Notes: generated from the sequence alone by a model not told the origin. A stretch of 64,000 bases of DNA from Charina bottae (GCA_023362775.1 JALMGJ010000015.1:24889001-24953000), one strand, 5' to 3'. Counted from the first letter of the stretch, positions 46,060 through 57,829 are shown. Program-made: numbers and translations.

Positions 46060-46151
46060 ACCTGGCATATGCCAGTGAGCGATTCAAGGTCACTTGCAGG
46101 GGAGATGGGCGGGGAATAAATTGAAATAATAAATAAATAAATAAAATAAAG
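46060..46151 (+). mobile_element. LINE-like 3' tail
   Basis: GCCAGTGAGCGATTCAAGG, GGGGAGATGGGCGGGGAATA and (AATA)n. Confidence 0.6.
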
Positions 46152-46240
46152 GTCAACTGTTTGCATTAGATTGCTTTGTAGTGGACAGAGTTCAGGAAGC
46201 CCGTCATGAATGCCAATCAACTCAGCAGCACTTTGACAGA

Positions 46241-46435
46241 GGCTGAATTCACGTAGCTCATCATCGTATTGTGGTTTGTTTGGTTTTGGCTTAATGCATT
46301 GAGGGGTGACAGCCACTGTAGATCATAAACCATAATTTATGGTTTAGTATTAAATGCAGATTCCACCAACTGTGGTGTAGTCAATAAGCCACAATTCAAA
46401 CAAATCTTGGTTTAATGCAGTGTGTGAACTCAGCC
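46241..46435. mobile_element. repeat family C, most complete copy
   Basis: Starts GGCTGAATTCACG and ends GTGTGAACTCAGCC, an inverted pair. Inside are GTGGTTTGTTTGGTTTTGGC, ATAAACCATAATTTATGG and AATAAGCCACAATTC, the words that define the family. No clear target duplication was found, so class is uncertain. Confidence 0.65.
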
Positions 46436-46439
46436 AATG

Positions 46440-48870
46440 CGTCCTCAGAAGCCCGGGCAGACCAGACTAAGGTTGCTGTATCCCCCCTTCCCACCCCCTC
46501 AGTCTAACTGGCACCACTGCAGAGCTCCTTGATTCTTCGAAGTCAACGATGCAACTGCTCGTTCATTTCAAAGAAGTTCCACAGAAGAACTTCCCAGTGG
46601 ATCACCCCTCCCCTCCTCCCTTCCCTTCAGCTGGTATTTCTCCCTCTGACTATGATGCATGGTGGAGCTAATTTGGCGTACTGCCATTAATTCCAGCACA
46701 GCTGCTGCGCCCCCCTCCCTCCCTCAAGGCATCTTGCTAATATGCGGCTTTGGAGCCTCTCAGCAAATTAACATCATTTGTTCTCCAGAACATGTTTTTA
46801 TTTCTACATGACATGCATAGTTTATTACCATCCCTCCGACTTGGGGGAATCTGGCCATTGGGGTGCAGAGCAGAGGACAGGCACCAAACCCCCCTCCTCC
46901 TCTTACGCCTTTGTCCCTGCCTCAATCTGTCATGTGGGGGAAGGACGTGCCTCCTCCGTCCGTCCTCACTGCTCTTTGGCAGGTCCCATTTTCAGCACCT
47001 TCTGCAAACCCAAAGGGCAGCCATTTTCTCTCCTTGTGTGTTCTTGTCTGTCTGAAAACGAGAGGAGGAGGGGCCGGGAAGCTGGAGAGCCAGGGACATT
47101 CAGTCCTTCCCATCCATGGGAATTTATCCTGGGAAGTCCTCTGGTATCAACCGCTGGGTGGAACAAAGGTGGCAGCCCTCTGCTAGGGGACTGATGGCCT
47201 TCTAGATGGTGCCAACTTTCAGCTTCTGCCATTTCCCTCCATGGGCCAATGTTGGGGGGATGCTGGGAGCTCCAGCTCAGCAACATCTGGAGCATCACGG
47301 GTTTTCTCTCCCTGCCCCAAACCAGCTTTGCTCCACAGCCCGTCCCTTTGCCACTGGAAGGCACAGGTGCAGGTGTGGACTTCAGTGCCCGCCTGGTCTC
47401 GTTCATGGAAACGCCATGCAGATCAGCTTCACATTGGTTTGGATTTGTAAGCTGCAGATAAATTCACGTCCGGTTTCGGACAAGCAAAGGCATAAGGGCC
47501 ACGTTAACCTGCATGTCTGAAGCAGGACCTTCTGCCCTTCAAATGGGTTGCAATTCCCCAACCGGCAGGACCATCAACCATGCTTCGGTGGAGAACCCTG
47601 GAGGTTGCGGCCTTGAGGGCACCGGCTCCGAGGACCCCTGAGCTAAGGCAGCTTTCTCCTTCCCTGCAATCTGGCCCAGAGCGTCCTGCGCCTCTCTTCC
47701 TCCACCCGCCACTCCCTTGGCCTCCTCTCAAAACAGCTGTGAGGCTGGAGAGGGAGAGAGCCAGACAATTACCCTGAGCCTTCCTGGGCAGTTTGCCTTG
47801 CCAGCCACGGGCTTTTCCAGGCCTGCTGCTCTGCTAATTTCCTTTCGCACCAGCAGGGAGATGAGGAGCCCCCGCCCCCTTTCCAGGCAAAGCAGCATAT
47901 GTTTTGATTAGCCACCGTTCTGCAGAGCTGGCCAAGTTCCCTTGGGCCTGGGTCCATGTGCATGCGTGCGTGGGGGGGGGTATTCCTTTGTGTAGAAGTG
48001 CATTCAAAACAGCCCCTGCTGGCAAGGCTGGTGGGCACCAATTGGCAAGGGACAGGGCAGAAAGGCAGGCGATGAGAAGGAAGCATTGGTTGGCAGTGGG
48101 GCTGGTGCACAAACCGCATTGGCAGAATGCCCTGGCTTGATCCCCAGCACATTCGGGGGCAAGATCAGGTGCCAGTGATGGGGAAGTGACCTCCTCGACT
48201 CTTCCTCACCTGCTTGCCCTCGCTTTGTTGGCCGTGATGCCAGCTACATGCTCCCTGCCTGCTTTTCAGAGCTCAGGCCAGTTAAACCTGCTGGACTTAT
48301 TCCCAGGAGGGGTGATCTCTTGACCTGGCTAAGGCAGGGGGTCCTTGGTTTGCTCCCCACAAGCCTACCAAGACAGAAAGACTTCAGCTGGAGGCAAAGC
48401 CACATGAAACATTCAGGAGCAGATCTCTGGACATTTTCATTTTTATTTAAAAGCAGCTGCAGGAATCTCAAATCTGATCAGTGCAAATGTTCCCCTGTTG
48501 CTCTGGCTAATAGTCCCACGGCAGAGGGGGAAAATTGCTGCTGCTGGAAACAGCGGTTTTGTGGGGAGAAAATTCATGAAAGGTGAAAAGTGGTTGTGTG
48601 GGTGTCTGTGTGTTTTAAAGTGCCTTGTTGTCTCTGCATTGGAGCTGTCATGGTTGCATTTCAACCCACAGTCCTGTTGTCCAAGGTCGCTGGGTTTTTA
48701 ACGGCATGACCAAGAGGGCTGCCCTAGCAAAGTTTTGAATCATATAAGGGACAAAATCACAGATGAGAGACTGAAGAGAAAATACTACATTTGGAGTAAT
48801 AGTATAGGTAGTAGTTTTAACTGGCTGCAAGATCAGGTTTCCCACAGGATCCAAAAAACTTTGCCAGAAG
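46440..48870. other. no gene recognised
   Basis: Unique sequence. AT-rich pieces at 46735-46830 and 48720-48830 could be regulatory. tRNA-like words near 48115-48165 are too weak to call. No domain was recognised. Confidence 0.4.
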
Positions 48871-48878
48871 TATTGCTG

Positions 48879-49012
48879 CTGGGGGTATCCACAAGGTGTG
48901 GTCAAAAACGTCAAGATGGTGGCCGCAGCCTTATGATCAAAGCTCTGCCTGGTTTTTTGTGTGTCTCAGCCACCATATTGACTTTTTTGACCAAGGCCCA
49001 CAGACATCCCTG
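48879..49012 (+). mobile_element. MITE-B copy
   Basis: CTGGGGGTATCCAC ... GGTCAAAAACGTCAAGATGG ... CATATTGACTTTTTTGACC ... ACAGACATCCCTG. Shares GATCAAAGCTCTGCC with the 37626 copy. No target duplication is preserved. Confidence 0.8.
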
Positions 49013-50128
49013 GTTCTCCTTTTATGGACTTGCAGCCAGGGTGGGGCAAATTCTCGATCCCTGCCATGCCCCATTTCCAGATTCAGCCAGATTGCTGTGG
49101 GTCCTGCGTTCCCTGCAACCCCAGGCCAGCCCTGAAGTCTCATCTGCTCCTTGGGGGGGGGGGGGCTGAGCTCACAAGTGCTGCATTTGGATGAACAGCT
49201 ACACCCCCCCCCCAAATAATCTAGCTAGAGAAGGAGAGCCATCCGGTGAGTCGAGGCAGCAGCAGCCACAGCCAGGCGGCTTTATCGGAATGCTGCCTGC
49301 GCAGAGCGCGTTGCCACCCTGCAGGAAGGCTTCTGTGTCAAGAGGCCAGGAATCTTTTATGAATATTTCATTAGTGGGGCCTCTTGCAGCTCTGCAGAGA
49401 ACATCTGGCTGGGCTCTCCAGAGACCACCCCAGGCTTTGTGCAGGAAGCCGGAACTGTAAAATATGGAAAGGGAAGGGAGAACTGGGTCAGGGTGAGTGC
49501 AGCTGCACCGCTTTGCCCACCTGCCCTGCTGCCCCGACGCTCCCCCAGCAGAAGCCGGACTGGGGGAACTGGAGCTGGCCAGGGGCCCCGGGACTCGATT
49601 TCCTGAGCGACGTTTGCAAGGCCCAAAGGGGGCCCGTGCTGGGAGGGCGACTCTTCCCACAATGCAGGGGCAGAGGGAGACACTAGGGAGCTCTGCATCT
49701 TTATTCAGGCTTCTCCAGACCACACTTTCCAAGCCTCGGTGCAATGCTTGGGTGCCGGACCGCACGCCTTCCAGGGTTTGGCCTTTCCGAGTTCTCCAAA
49801 CAATGCATTCTTTTCTACGTGATTTCAGAGTAACTGACCAACATACAACACTGGAAGAAAGGCGCATTCGTTACAAAATGTATGCGCAAAAATGAGTATA
49901 TGAGAAGAAAGCACGGAAGTGTGTAGAAGTTTTCACGAAGGCCTTTTTTTGCCAAGTTTGCAAAGAAACTTGACGATGGTCGAAACAGAGCTAGGGCTAG
50001 GAAAATGTGAAACAGATTGAAACCTATATTAATCGTATTTGCCCTGCCTCCTATTTTATTGTAATTTTATTGTAATTTCTTTGTTTGATTGTTGGGGGCC
50101 ACCCAGAGTCATTGACAGTTGGGCAGCA
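49013..50128. other. no gene recognised
   Basis: Contains a G13 run at 49153-49165 and a C10 run at 49204-49213 forming a GC-only potential hairpin separated by about 38 bases. The segment 49350-49385 (TTTTATGAATATTTCATTAG) is AT-rich. No domain was recognised. Confidence 0.4.
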
Positions 50129-50134
50129 TGCAAG

Positions 50135-50255
50135 TTCATATTATTATTATTGTTTGTTTGTTTATTTATTGAATTTCGTCACCGCCCATCTCACTCAAAG
50201 AGCGACTCTGGGCGGTTTACAATAAATTACAATTATTATTATTATTATTATTATA
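50135..50255 (-). mobile_element. LINE-like 3' tail, reverse, with (ATT)n
   Basis: GTTTATTTATTGAATTTCGT, CACCGCCCATCTCACTC, GAGCGACTCTGGGCGG and TTTACAATAAATTAC. Reverse copy of the tail family. Confidence 0.7.
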
Positions 50256-51150
50256 TCTCAGAGACCCTTCTTTTGGGCTCTATTTTCTGAATTTTATGCT
50301 GCCCATCAGAGCTGCCACCAGCTCTGCCCACCAGCCAAACGTTCCCAGAAGCAGGCACTCTGGGCACTTCTCTCATTGGGTCCTGAAAGTCCACCCCCCC
50401 ACCCCACCCCACCCCCGCAAGAGCTGCCCAGCCCTGCTTGGAGCAGCATGGAAGGTAGGCCATACCTATGTTGGCTTGATGCCTGTTTCATTAGCATGAA
50501 CAAATCCTGGGGAAATTCTGTGGGGAAGGAGGACCGTCGTTAAACCCATCATCAGACCCACGGAACTCCGAGCCACTCAGAATAGCACAAGTACTTAAAC
50601 CCACAGCTATAGAACTTTATTCTGGAAACCTTAAGGATGAAGATTCTGCAGGGAACTACAAAGATTTCTTCAACAAAAAACTAAGATAGGGGAATCCATT
50701 GATAATCAGTACCCTCATATTTTCCTATATTTGTGCAAGTTTCCCCCCCCCCCTCATTACAGCTATGTTTTAAGAGCAATTGTTGTTGGATTAAAACTAA
50801 CCCTCCATCTCTTGCTATCTATCATCAGAGGGCTGACTAATTTCTGCTGTTTCGTGTGGAGGAGGTTGTTTCAGATTTAAGACAATCACAGCCACTTCCT
50901 AAAATCCTGGAGCCTCTGCAAGATCTTTTGTTTCCCTGTCCGTGAGGTGCAGGACACCATGAGGATCAATGGAGGAAGGGGAAGCTGTTGTTGCAAATTT
51001 TCAGCCTCGTTTCCTAAGTTTAAATATTGGGCGCCTTGCAGGAAGCACCATCTTTTGGGAAACAAATGAGTGTGTTGCCCTGAAAGGATAGGAAGATAAG
51101 ATAATTGCAAAGCAAAGCAAAGCAATGGATCCTGATAAGGCGGTGCTCAA
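50256..51150. other. no gene recognised
   Basis: Unique sequence with a C11 run at 50743-50753 and an AAAGC short repeat near 51107-51126. Confidence 0.4.
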
Positions 51151-51663
51151 ATGATTCGGAGCTTCTCTGGAACTAAAACTTGGGGATTAGGGATTAACTG
51201 CACATCTGTTCTCCTACTGAGTGTTGATCTGGTTTACCTACATTTCTTCTTAGAAAAACATCCATACTTTGGGTTTTTAAAAATGAGTCCCAGAATGCAC
51301 TATAGATCCAAATACATCCATCATTGTTCTGTAGGGCACCATTTCTGCCCGAGTAGAGTGCAAGATGGCTCTTTAACCTTACTCTTGACTCTAGTGAACC
51401 ATCCCTCGGGGCCAAAGTCCAGCTTGTTCTCTTACGGACTCTCCAGCATACGGCGCACGCTGGCCCTAGAAAAACAGCATTTGGCCCGTTCTAACCCCTC
51501 AGCTAAACGCCCTGATGTCATTGCCCTATTGGTGGCTTGGATTGAAAAGGCAAAGAAGAGACGGTTCTCGGCCTCAGCCCAAATACAGGGATTCGGTGCA
51601 CCCTTTTCTAATCCACAATATCTCAGCCGGATGGGAGCGCTGTTGCAGGGTGAGGCCAATTAA
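51151..51663 (+). other. open frame of 170 codons, not recognised
   Basis: The last third (from about residue 100) has a protein-like composition, including a Lys/Arg cluster, and few low-complexity runs. The opposite strand is also open from 51659 to 51432. Either strand could be a decayed transposon or gene fragment. I cannot assign a family and no promoter or splice context was found. Confidence 0.2.
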
Positions 51664-52098
51664 GATACGATTGATTTGGTGTGATGGGAGAAGCTTTGAA
51701 AAGGCTAATTCGTATAAGAGCTGACCTGCTCAGGGAGTCCCTTCAGCAGCAACACACTTCCAGAATAGTCTCCGTCTCAGGGGAAGCAGCTTTTTCCTGG
51801 GGCCTGTGCCTGGCGTCTTCACCCGCATCTTCCATTCAAGGACTCGGCTCTCCTCTGCAGTCAGCAGCCCCGACCCGGTGCCCTCCAGATGCCCTGCACT
51901 CAGCTCCCGTTATCCCACCGTGTGGCTTTGCAACCAGATGGGCCGTGCGTGGAGGGAGGCAAAGCCTCCTCAGACAAAACCCTCATCTATCAACATTCCT
52001 GCCAAAGGGACATTTCTATTATTTTACATTCAAGCTGCCAGATCTAGAGTCTGAAAATCCGCAGTGCTGTAAGAATTTGGCCAACGTTGTTTATATCG

Positions 52099-53415
52099 TC
52101 AATGTTTGGTGCTATTGTTCCTTGAAACCACCGGCACCGCATTTTTAGAGCAGGTTTTTGCATCTTGGGGAATGTTGACATTTTGGCCCTTCTGCCGGTG
52201 GGTCAGATCCCATTGCACAAGGGGAAGCTGATCCGAGCAAGCTGTTTGCTGGGGCTGCTGGGATTTAGCAGGATGCGTTAGCATTGTCAACATGCACAGG
52301 TTCCTCTCCATGGGGTTCGGGCTCCATGTTGCCTTTCTAGATGCCAGCGCCCAACCCCAACCGCACCCCAAGCATGGCTGGAGAACGAGCTTTCCAGCTC
52401 CCACCACGGACCATCTCTGGAGGCAGAGCAAGATGCCGGGTTCCACACGGCAAAATCCCCTCTTCCCTTCGTCAGGCCCAAAGTGAAGGGCGCGAGAGCA
52501 GAACATCCAGCCACCTGCCCAGACTAGACAAAGGCTTCCATTCCCTGGGAGGTACGAGAGGTTCAGCACAAATCTGAACCTTCGACGGGTCTGTTCTGTA
52601 GGCATGGCGAGAAATGCCAAGCGACGCCACCACTCTCGAGCAGTTTCTTCCACGGGACCAACACACACAGACTCGCATACACACCCCAGTCCAGGCTGTT
52701 GAGAAGGATGACCATGCTCAGAGGCACAGCTGCGTGTCCCTGGCACACTCGTGCGCTGCCAGCAAGCAATCAGCCACATGCACCCTGCACACAGATGGAC
52801 CAAACAGAGAGAAACACACGGTCTTTCTTGCTTGTTGAAAAAGGAAGGCAAAATACCTTTTCTGCTCCTCCGGCTTCCCTGCCTTTCCAGCTTCCCTGCC
52901 TCTTCCTCTTGTTCGTTCTTTCGCTCCCTTTTTCCTCTCTTTTGCGGGGCTGCTGCGTCTCGCCAGCCCATCCTCCATGGCACCTCTGCCAACTCAGCTG
53001 CCACCTGCTTCGCAGTGGGCTGCCAGCTTCTCAGCTTCATATGCTCCTTTGGCCCCTCGCTGCCTTCTGGCATCCTGGCAGACAAGCCGCTCGGCTGATG
53101 GCACGGGTCCATTTCCCTCCTTTGCGATCCAGCTTCTGCCGGGGTTGCCACCGGAGCCGCCTGCAGTACCAGCTCTGGCTCTTCGAGAAATTGGCAGGGA
53201 ATAAGCCCAGAATACGGAGATCTTCCGTTAGCAGCTGATTGTAGCCACGTCTTTTGGAGGAGGATGAAGGAGAGAAAAGGGAAGAAGGGGAACAAAGACC
53301 CCCCCAAAGGAAGAGCCATTCTGTTCAGAGCAAACCTGGAGCCAGGCTGGCCGGGGGGCTCCAGCCGTGTGGCGGGAAGGACTGAACCGGCTCTGCAGCT
53401 TCCTGCTCCTGCCAA
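52099..53415 (-). other. longest open frame outside the island, 438 codons
   Basis: An uninterrupted minus-strand frame from ATG 53415 to a stop at 52099. The composition is Trp-, Cys- and Arg-rich with a Glu/Lys/Arg-rich patch near the middle. There is no recognisable domain, signal peptide or repeat structure. Overlapping plus-strand frames are also long (52699-53238), which suggests a local shortage of stop codons rather than selection. It could be a lineage-specific or chance ORF. Confidence 0.2.
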
Positions 53416-53419
53416 AAAG

Positions 53420-54990
53420 GGGAGGGAAAAGGGGAAAGTTGATCAATTTGGCGTCCTAGATTTTGCCAGTGAGGTCCACTCGGGAGCCCACCTGGAGCAG
53501 CTCAAGCGACTCCTTCCCTCAGCACGGAGGCCACCGGAGACCTTTCCGCCCTCTTGGCTTCCATTTCCACCCCTCTTCCCTGTGCAGAAAGAGGGGTCTA
53601 GGAGCCGCAGACAGATCTTGGGCTACTTTCACAAACCAGCCTCCGTCCTTCTGATGCATTGCAACAGGAACTCTCCAAGACACACCCCTTCCCATCGTTC
53701 CTCTGCCTCAAGTTTGCACAGACCTTGGCAAAGGAAGGAGGACACCCAGAGGAGAGGCTTTGCATCAAAAGCTGTGGGTGCTCAGGAACACCCCTGCCCA
53801 CCCCCCTCACGTCAGGACACCAGAACGTGATGATTGGGGAGATGGCATGCAACCTACAGAACCAGGTGAGACCTTGGCAGAACCCCAACAAGCCCAAGGA
53901 GAAGGTTGGGGGGCTGTGGAGAGGGGGGGCCATGAGAGAGCCTAGAAGACCTTCAGGTTGAAATGAAGTGCCTTCCCAGGGTTGGATATTGCTGAAGAAT
54001 TTGTTGAAAATATGACAGAACCCTTGGAAGGGCTGGTCTTGTGCCCGCACAGAAGCTGTATTTGTGCAAGTAATATTGGGCATGCCGACGATGCCGCCTT
54101 CCCCAGACAACCAGAGAAGCCACACTTTCAGGAGCAGACGTCCTGATAGGTCTCCCCTAGTCAAAGCAGCTGACGTTCAGGTGGGGTTGTCAGAGGGAGA
54201 GGGAGCTGCGTAAGGTCTGCATAAACCTGCAGGGGTTCTGCTTTTGCACCAGACAGCCAAGGCATCGCTTTGTTCTTCCCTGGGCAAGAACGGCATCATT
54301 CTTGCTCCAGCTAGTAAGCGGAGGTGGTCAGACCATCTCAGGAGCAGGCAGCCTTCGGATCTCCCAGGTTCAACCCTGTTCTGCTCCCCTGCAGTTGAGC
54401 TCTGAAACTCTCTCCCAATTTCCACGCCCTGCAAGCCAACTTTCCCCAAAGGGCATTTCCTACATAAGCCTGCTCTGACTCTTTGCTTCTGTTCCCACAG
54501 CCCCTTCCTTGCCTGAGACCCCTGCGTCTCGTGTCACAGACTCAGGCTAAGCTAACCTTTCTCCCTACGCCTCTCCTCTTGAATATCCCCCTTCTCCTTT
54601 CTCATCTGTACAGTAACCCTTTCCAAACGATCCTGGCTGAATTTCATTGTACAGCTATTGCTAATGCAATTTATTTGTCCTGAGTGCCTGGAGGTTCCTC
54701 CCGGTTGGCTCTGGTTGAGTATCTTTGATAAAGCCGCAAGTGGTACCTTTATCAATTTCCCAGGGGATGCTAGAATGGGAGAATGTTCAGTACCTGTGTC
54801 TGCTGTTGACCCTTTGTGTCTTTGTAAGCCCCCTTTGTTTCCAGAGAGAGAGCAGCGGAGGTCTCCAGGCCATCCGCAAGGAGCAAGTGGGGGCTGCAGC
54901 TTCCTAGGGCTGAGAATGCAGCAAAGGTTATGTTCCAGCTGTCTTCTGTGCAAGATCAGAAACTTACATAGCAACAGCTGCCTGGCTCTG
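53420..54990. other. no gene recognised
   Basis: Unique sequence; the stretch 54600-54770 has AT-rich words (GATAAAGCCGC, TTTATCAATTTCC) that could be regulatory. Frames up to 281 codons (54658-55503) have no recognised domain. Confidence 0.4.
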
Positions 54991-55000
54991 AAACCAGTGC

Positions 55001-55026
55001 TCCCTCCCTCCCTCCCTCCCTCCCTC
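55001..55026. repeat. (CCCT)n microsatellite
   Basis: Six CCCT units. Confidence 0.95.
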
Positions 55027-55880
55027 TTTGGGTTACTCCTTCCCCACAGCAAAGCTCCCAGCCCAGTTGGTTCCAGGCCATTCTGTTTCTTAAGACGAAC
55101 CTGGGAAAAGGGTCCTCTGTCTATGCTCATGATCACTTCTGTCATTACTTCACCTGTTTTCAGAGGAAGGCAAAAGCGCAGCTGCTGTCAAGCTGCCCAA
55201 GGCAGCCCAGTCTTGGCTGGGGCTTCCCAGAGACCTGAACAGCCACAAGGCCAAGAACAGAATCTTTCCTGTCACTCAGGAATGGTAATCATTATAAGCC
55301 ATGGTCAGTTACTGATTGGCAAGAGGCTGCTGATTCGGAAGACGCTGTGTGCCTCTGCTTCGTCCCAGTCCAGCCCCCTCTTTTCTGGCATCTCTCCTGG
55401 TGGACAGACTTTCTCATGCCCAGCCAGAAGTCAGAAGCGGCAGTTGCGCGTTTACATTCTCAGCATCCTTGTTCAGAGACTCTTCGGCCACCTGGAGCCC
55501 TGACTGATATCTTCTCAAGCTTTGGGGGAAAGATCTCCCGAGTCACACCCCTCCCCAAGTTGGTTTGCTTTATCCTTGCCAGCCATTCCTATTATCCCCA
55601 GATGGCATGGCTGTGGCGAGGCTGTTTCCTGCTCTTAAAGAAACTGGCCAAGGTGGATGCAGTTGGCCAGAGGCAGCTTTTCAGGGCCTGAGAGAAGCTT
55701 TCCAGCATCCCTCCCAGGATATGGATGGGCTCAAGGTTTGTGGTTCGCCCATAAGTTTGGGGGAAGGTCTCCCTGCAGCGGAACTGGACCTCTGGGGACG
55801 ACAGGGACACCTCCATGCCGTTTTCTTGGGAAGTGGCTGGTCCTAGCCTCTTTCCAGGAGGGTTTTAGAATTCCCATCCC

Positions 55881-55990
55881 ACAGCTGTGAGATTTCCTGG
55901 TGGAGATTCCTATCCAAGAGTGCAGCAGGTCTAACCCTGCTTAGCTCTTGAGGTCAACCAAGGTCAGATAAGTGCTGCCAATTAGCTGGG
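55881..55990 (-). pseudogene. 5S rRNA-derived sequence
   Basis: The minus strand carries GCTAAGCAGGGTTAGACCTG, CTTGGATAGGAATCTCCACC and AGGAAATCTCACAGCTG. In order and spacing these resemble the 3' two-thirds of vertebrate 5S rRNA (GCTAAGCAGGGT, CTTGGATGGGAGAC, GGTGCTGTA). The 5' part is more diverged. It is either a 5S pseudogene or the head of a 5S-derived SINE (SINE3 or AmnSINE type); I see no clear SINE body. Confidence 0.65.
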
Positions 55991-55994
55991 CACC

Positions 55995-57120
55995 CTCATG
56001 AGTTAGGGCTGTTTTTAACAGGGGATCAGCATTATGGGACAAAGGAGCAACAGACTCACCTGGGAATAAACTAAGCCTGACGGCACTGGGGGGGGGGGAC
56101 GGCTCCACCAGGAAACACCATTCCTAATTAAACCGCCTCCCTCATCCTTTTGAGGCCCAGACTGAGCCTACCATACGGCTCCTCTCAAGCCACCCACCCA
56201 GTTTTCCACGATCACAATATGTGAACATACAAAACGTTTTAAAGGCAGAATTCAGCGTCCTAAAAACTATCTTTGAAAAGTGGCTCTAGCCTTTCTTGAT
56301 GCAAAAGTCAACTCCAAAGCATGTGGGGATGTTTCAGGAAACTGAGCCAGGCTCCCAGCGAATGGAGCGGGGTACTCTCTGGTCCTGCAACTGCCTTGTA
56401 GTCCAATATGGGCTCCTCAGCCTCAGGCAGGCAAGGGAGGTGGCGGGGCGGAGGCGATGTTTGATGTTTGCTTTCCCGTCTGCACCGGGAGATGCGGAAC
56501 TGAATCTGGGAATCTCGCATGCCAAAAAGATGCTCCTTCTCTGATCTAATATTCCTCCCCAGTTTAGGCACAAGGCAATGGGCGGCTCAGGAGCTCCCTT
56601 CCCAAGCCAAACCCAAGGATGCCAAGCTTGAGGCTGGCCTCCATCTGCCTTTTCTGCCCAGGCCCCGACCTGCATCCCCAGGGCGCCAGCTCCTTGGCAC
56701 AGCGAGAAAGCAATTGCCGTCTCCAATTAATTGGATTAAGCTGCCCGCCAGCTGCCCCGCAGGGCTGGCCTCCCCAACTACTTGGGGCAGTGTTAGACCC
56801 CAGTTTAACAGATTGCATCCCTGGGGCCACAGTTAGCTGCTCAGCAGACAGATGGAAAATCCTATCCAGCACTTGTGCACCTGTGGGATAGGCTTGGTCC
56901 CTGCCTGCCCCCACCAGATGGGACCATCTCCCCCTCTCCCCTCCCCACCAGACAGCCTGGGAGGAAGGAGCAAAACTCAGCAGGATGCTTGGAAGATAAT
57001 TATGGTGGTGAAAAGCTGTTCCACATTATTGCAGGGGTGTGTGTGCGCATGTGCATCAAAGGCCCCCCAAGGGCCGAAAGTCCCCTCTTATTCCTGGAGA
57101 AGTTCTGCACGCCCTTGTAA
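55995..57120. other. no gene recognised
   Basis: Unique sequence with a G11 run at 56088-56098. Around 56725-56755 CTCCAATTAATTGGATTAAG is a short AT-rich homeodomain-like word. No domain was recognised. Confidence 0.4.
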
Positions 57121-57130
57121 CAGATTAGAG

Positions 57131-57243
57131 CAGTGTTCCTCAGCCTTGGCAACTTTCAGATGTGTGGACTTCAACTCCCGGAATCCCCCAGCCAGCCAGT
57201 TGAAGTCCACACATCTTAAAGTTGCCAAGGCTGAGAAACACTG
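57131..57243. mobile_element. MITE-A copy
   Basis: Perfect 8-bp target duplication GATTAGAG (57123-57130 and 57244-57251) with central TA. The right arm has lost part of its inner end. Both arms carry CAGCCTTGG where most have CAACCTTGG. Confidence 0.92.
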
Positions 57244-57358
57244 GATTAGAGTCTTTCTTGAAACTTTCTAGACCGCCACTGTGTGATCACTGTACACAGT
57301 TTAAAATGCAATAAAACACACCTGCAATGAGCGGCTTAAAATATATTAATACCATATA

Positions 57359-57440
57359 CATTTATTTTATTTTATTTTATTTTATTAAATTTATATTACC
57401 GCCCATCACCCCTGGGTGGTTCACAATAAAACATAATTTA
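57359..57440 (-). mobile_element. LINE-like 3' tail, reverse, with (TTTTA)n
   Basis: TTTTATTTTATTTTATTTTA, AAATTTATATTACCGCCC, CCCCTGGGTGGTTCACAATA. Confidence 0.7.
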
Positions 57441-57829
57441 AAAAGATAAATATAAACATTCATAGTCATGAGTGGTGGAACAGGACCATCCTGATACGAT
57501 ATTTGCAAGGTGAATCATCAACATGGCTCCAGGATGGGTCTGACTGAAATAAGACACACGTCTTCTCTCTAGGAGAGAGTGTCCCACCGGGCAGTGGGGG
57601 TGCCACAACCAAAATTGTCCTCTTCCTGATTGATATTGAAGTGCGTGGCTGAGGATGCGGGGCACATTCAACGGGTGGTTTGCCTTATTTCTGCAGACAT
57701 TCCCCCCCCCTTAACACATACACATTTATAGGAAAGTGAACAATCAACGTGTTCCTCTCAACCTGCCTCCTGTGCTGTTCATACACTGATCCAGAGCAGG
57801 GTCCCCTCCCTCTCGCCTACCTGAAGTGG

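Noticed and set aside
21909..46435. Family C as a hAT element
   Set aside because: Ends are inverted repeats but no copy examined has a convincing target duplication, so the class is left open.
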